DNA from: Ruminococcus sp. | Lineage (GTDB): Bacteria; Bacillota; Clostridia; Oscillospirales; Ruminococcaceae | Reading direction: 5' to 3' | NCBI GenBank assembly: GCA_017558505.1 | Contig: JAFYUM010000013.1 | Coordinates: forward strand, 96,469-160,468 | Length of the DNA stretch: 64,000 nt | Shown: positions 61,361-64,000 of the stretch, piece by piece | Layout: every line of letters begins with the position of its first letter | Numbering within the stretch: position 1 is the first letter of the stretch | Translations under genes and position numbers: made by a program | Notes under the pieces: model-generated | Databases searched by the model: none | What the model was told of the DNA's origin: nothing | The model's input: the letters and a program-made list of their open reading frames with translations, nothing else

Positions 61361-62251
61361 TTACTTAACTGTTGTAATATCGCTGCCGAACCACTCTGTT
61401 GAAATTTCACCAAGCTTGCCGTCAGCCTTCATTTCGCCGAGAATTTTCTGTACCTCGTCACGAAGTGCCTGGTCAGCCTTGCGGAAACCGATTGCATATT
61501 CTTCTTCCTCAAGACCGTCGGGGAGTACCTTGTAATCCTTGCCTGCCGCTGTAATCTCATAGTTTGCTACGATTGAATCAAGGAATACAGCATCTACAAG
61601 ACCGAGTTCCATCTGCTGGAGTGCCTCGATATTTGTAGCCATAGGCTGCTCTGTGATTGTTGAACCGATTTCAGATGCCATAAGAATTTCTTCTGCTGTT
61701 GAACCGTTCTGTACACCGATAATCTTATCAGCAAGCTGCTCCATATTCTCAACATCGCTGCTTGCAGGAACAACAAACACCATAGCATTTGTCATATAAG
61801 GCTCAGAGAGGTTCATTTCCTCTGCACGGCTTGGGCTTACGGACATACCGTTCCAGATACAGTCAATTCTGCCTGCATTGAGATCCTGTTCCTTTGTTTC
61901 CCAGTTGATACCCTCTTTAACGAGCTCAACGCCCATTCTTGCACAAACTTCCTCTGCAACGTCGATGTCAAATCCTACGATTTCATCGTTTTCGTTTGTG
62001 TAACCCATAGGCTTGAATGTAGCGTCAAGACCAAGGATAAGCTTTCCGCTGTCAAGAACTTTCTGAAGTGACTGGTCAGCATCAGCAGCTTCTGTTGCTT
62101 CCTCTGTAGAAGCCTCTGTTTCAGCAATGCTTTCGCTTGAAGAATCAGACTCAGTTACTGTTGAACTTTCGCCGGCATTACAGCCTGTGAATGACAGCAT
62201 GGATGCAGCTGCAATTGCTGTTAAAATACGTGTGAATGTTGACTTTTTCAT
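61361..62251 (-). CDS. Amino-acid ABC transporter substrate-binding lipoprotein
   Basis: 296 residues. Lipoprotein signal peptide (ILTAIAAASMLSFTGCNAG, Cys near residue 24), then a Ser/Thr/Glu-rich tether about 25-60, then an SBP_bac_3 domain: KLILGLDATFKPMGYTNEND, GFDIDVAEEVCARMG, RIDCIWNGMSVSPSRAEEM. It captures polar amino acids for the permease/ATPase pair at 57964-59434, which it faces across the ABC exporter gene on the opposite strand. A possible promoter, TTTACT-17-TATTAT, lies just upstream on the minus strand. Confidence 0.92.
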   Translation of the reverse strand: MKKSTFTRILTAIAAASMLSFTGCNAGESSTVTESDSSSESIAETEASTEEATEAADADQSLQKVLDSGKLILGLDATFKPMGYTNENDEIVGFDIDVAEEVCARMGVELVKEGINWETKEQDLNAGRIDCIWNGMSVSPSRAEEMNLSEPYMTNAMVFVVPASSDVENMEQLADKIIGVQNGSTAEEILMASEIGSTITEQPMATNIEALQQMELGLVDAVFLDSIVANYEITAAGKDYKVLPDGLEEEEYAIGFRKADQALRDEVQKILGEMKADGKLGEISTEWFGSDITTVK

Positions 62252-62362
62252 AATAAATCTCCTTTTAATTCAGCCATATGGCTTTACTTCTATATATAAT
62301 ATCACACATTTTTGCTAAAGTAAAGACATACCAACCAATTTTTGTCATATTGTCATATTTAC

Positions 62363-62391
62363 TTGACAAACAGATAAATCTATTGTACAAT
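62363..62391 (+). promoter_or_regulatory. Promoter of the alcohol dehydrogenase gene
   Basis: TTGACA (62363-62368), 17-base spacer, TACAAT (62386-62391). Confidence 0.8.
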
Positions 62392-62441
62392 TAAATAGTG
62401 GAAACATCCACCAATACAGATAATGAGAGGAAATAATTATT

Positions 62442-63623
62442 ATGAACAATTTTCAGTTTTACAGCCCTACCGAATTTATTTTCGGCAAGGAAACAGAAAA
62501 TGAATGTGGAAAATACGTTAAAAAGCACGGTGGTACAAAGGTGCTTATCCACTACGGCTCAGGCTCTGTTGTACGCTCCGGACTTCTTGACAGAGTAAAG
62601 AAATCCCTTGAAGCAGAGAATATTCCATACGTTGAGCTCGGTGGAGTTCAGCCTAATCCCCGTGATACAAAAATCTATGAGGGAATTGAGTTATGCCGCA
62701 AGGAAAATGTAGACTTCATTCTTTCAGTAGGCGGCGGCTCCTGTATCGACTCATCAAAGGGTATTGCTCTCGGCGTGCCATATGACGGAGATTTCTGGGA
62801 TTTCTACGGCACAGGTAAACCTGTTGAAAAGGCACTCCCCATTGGTACAATCCTCACTATTGCTGCAGCAGGCAGTGAAGGTTCCGGTGCTTCTGTTGTT
62901 ACTAAGGAAGAAGGAATGCTCAAGCGTGATACTGGCTCTGACTTACTCCGTCCGAAGTTTTCAATACTTAATCCACAGCTTACCTGCACACTTCCTGCAT
63001 ATCAGACAGCCTGTGGTGCTACAGATATTATGGCTCACGTTTTTGAGCGATACTTCACAAATACAAAAGAAGTTGAAATCACAGACAGACTCTGCGAGGC
63101 TGTACTTCTCACTATGATTAAGGAAGTTCCCCGAGTTATCGAAGACCCCAATAATTATGAAGCAAGAGCCAATATTATGTGGGCTGGAACAGTTGCACAT
63201 AATGATATTGTTGGTGTAGGCAGAGATCAGGACTGGAACAGCCACGGTATTGAACATGAGCTTTCAGGCCTTTATGACGTTGCTCACGGTGCAGGACTTG
63301 CTGTTGTAATGCCTGCATGGATGGATTTCGTAATGAATCATGACGTTATGAGATTTGCTCAGATGGCTGTAAGAGTATGGGGCTGTGAGATGAATTTTGA
63401 AAATCCGGAAGCAACTGCAAAGGCAGGTATCAAGGAGTTCAGAAAGTTCCTCCGCAGTATAGGTATGCCCATTAATTTTGCAGAACTTGGTGCAAAGGCT
63501 GAGGATATTCCCCTCCTCGTTGAAAAACACGGACTTGGCGACGGCAAAACAGGAGGCTTCGTTCAGCTTTCAGCTGCTGATGTTTCTGAAATTCTCAATA
63601 TCGCTGTTAAGGCTGAAATATAA
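62442..63623 (+). CDS. Iron-containing alcohol dehydrogenase (butanol dehydrogenase type)
   Basis: 393 residues, typical group III alcohol dehydrogenase of the BdhA/YqhD branch. NAD(P)-binding VGGGSCIDSSKGIALG near residue 94-109, AAAGSEGSGASVVT, and the iron-binding pattern D...H in ATDIMAHVFERYF, then HGIEHELSGLYDVAHGAGLAVVMP. It reduces aldehydes to alcohols during fermentation. GAGAGGA precedes the ATG. Single gene with its own promoter and terminator. Confidence 0.93.
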   Translation: MNNFQFYSPTEFIFGKETENECGKYVKKHGGTKVLIHYGSGSVVRSGLLDRVKKSLEAENIPYVELGGVQPNPRDTKIYEGIELCRKENVDFILSVGGGSCIDSSKGIALGVPYDGDFWDFYGTGKPVEKALPIGTILTIAAAGSEGSGASVVTKEEGMLKRDTGSDLLRPKFSILNPQLTCTLPAYQTACGATDIMAHVFERYFTNTKEVEITDRLCEAVLLTMIKEVPRVIEDPNNYEARANIMWAGTVAHNDIVGVGRDQDWNSHGIEHELSGLYDVAHGAGLAVVMPAWMDFVMNHDVMRFAQMAVRVWGCEMNFENPEATAKAGIKEFRKFLRSIGMPINFAELGAKAEDIPLLVEKHGLGDGKTGGFVQLSAADVSEILNIAVKAEI

Positions 63624-63640
63624 TACAAATCAGAAAAACA

Positions 63641-63668
63641 ACAAGGACGTTCACAGAAACGTCCTTGT
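63641..63668 (+). terminator. Terminator of the alcohol dehydrogenase gene
   Basis: 10-bp perfect stem ACAAGGACGT / ACGTCCTTGT with an 8-base loop, followed by TTATC. Confidence 0.75.
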
Positions 63669-63723
63669 TTATCAGCACCGAATTGTTAAAACAAAAAAAT
63701 ATGTATTATTTACAGAAAAAGGC

Positions 63724-63752
63724 TTGACTTTTGTATCTGAAAGTGATATAAT
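63724..63752 (+). promoter_or_regulatory. Promoter of tRNA-Pro
   Basis: TTGACT (63724-63729), 17-base spacer, TATAAT (63747-63752). Confidence 0.8.
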
Positions 63753-63789
63753 AATTAACGTTGAATGAACAGTTCAATACCCCGTACGT

Positions 63790-63865
63790 CTGGGTGTGGC
63801 GCAGCTGGTAGCGCGCTACCTTGGGGTGGTAGAGGCCGTGGGTTCAAGTCCCGTCACTCAGACCA
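63790..63865 (+). tRNA. tRNA-Pro (anticodon GGG)
   Basis: 76 bases including encoded CCA. Acceptor CTGGGTG / CACTCAG (one G-T pair), discriminator A; D-arm GCGCAGCTGGTAGCGC; anticodon stem CTACC / GGTAG enclosing TTGGGGT, anticodon GGG; T-arm GTGGGTTCAAGTCCCGT (loop TTCAAGT). Confidence 0.95.
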
Positions 63866-63894
63866 TCTCTGTTGTACAAAATAGATGACAGACC

Positions 63895-63922
63895 AAAAAA
63901 GTCCGATTTTTCGGACTTTTTT
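63895..63922 (+). terminator. Terminator of tRNA-Pro
   Basis: 12-bp stem AAAAAAGTCCGA / TCGGACTTTTTT with a 4-base loop. Nothing recognisable follows in the last 78 bases of the window. Confidence 0.85.
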
Positions 63923-64000
63923 GCGTATCTGGAGCTAAAAATTTTTAGTGTAAAACCGTAGATGACATTTTGCCTTTTCAAGCCTGAAACAGGACTTGAA

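Noticed and set aside
63790..64000. Integration (att) site at tRNA-Pro
   Set aside because: There is no integrase and no repeat of the tRNA 3' end in the remaining bases; the window ends too soon to judge.

Overview
The window comes from an anaerobic Gram-positive bacterium of the Ruminococcus / Oscillospiraceae type, most likely from a rumen or gut. The evidence is a set of exported proteins with cellulosomal dockerin modules, two T-box leaders, purine-rich Shine-Dalgarno sites, many TTGACA-17-TATAAT promoters, a CotH-type lipoprotein, and single-gene glutamate and iron-dependent alcohol dehydrogenases. No phage, integrase, transposase or CRISPR array is seen. Species assignment is inference.

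Layout. 1-8155: the C-terminal part of a flotillin, a calcium-type P-ATPase, an ECF sigma / membrane-protein operon, and gdhA. 8359-15090: a minus-strand operon read from a valine T-box (unknown 151-residue protein, valS, YjbR-like, GNAT, Dabb), followed by an SDR and folC. 15142-18601: a diguanylate cyclase with an extracellular carbohydrate-binding-like sensor, and a sodium:solute symporter. 18845-21872: an ECF sigma / anti-sigma operon with two small membrane paralogues, and an epimerase. 22060-24076: a two-gene unit pairing a SPASM radical SAM enzyme with an exported dockerin protein carrying seven Tyr-Gly-Pro motifs. 24410-31837: uvrBA, galE and a sugar 4,6-dehydratase. 32118-34646: a TIM-barrel isomerase fused to an acyl-CoA synthetase. 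35026-41346: a dockerin-bearing CE2-like esterase, a decayed non-coding stretch, an anchored Thr/Glu-rich protein, cyclophilin, nfo and CotH. 41424-47607: pduL, tRNA-Arg, a peptidoglycan-binding operon, and two Ig-like dockerin proteins. 47650-50820: an asparagine T-box operon (asnS, asnA, deformylase-like). 50870-51510: a promoter-to-terminator stretch of about 600 bases without an ORF, read as a large structured RNA. 51708-63623: a zinc-ribbon/pilin-like protein, a MacAB-like exporter, a 6S-like RNA, apbE and a Gx transporter, an amino-acid ABC importer, an ABC exporter and an alcohol dehydrogenase. A tRNA-Pro closes the window.

The strongest candidates for something new are: (1) the radical SAM / repeated YGPP dockerin pair, which looks like a maturase with a multi-site exported substrate; (2) the large minus-strand RNA at 50870-51475, whose size, architecture and likely host fit ROOL-type ornate RNAs; and (3) a family of short structured inverted-repeat elements. 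Two of these elements are exactly 158 bp with 4-bp target duplications, one is an eroded relative, and one has the same type of ends with a different core and lies in the leader of the YGPP operon.

All calls are from reading the sequence. No database or folding program was run.
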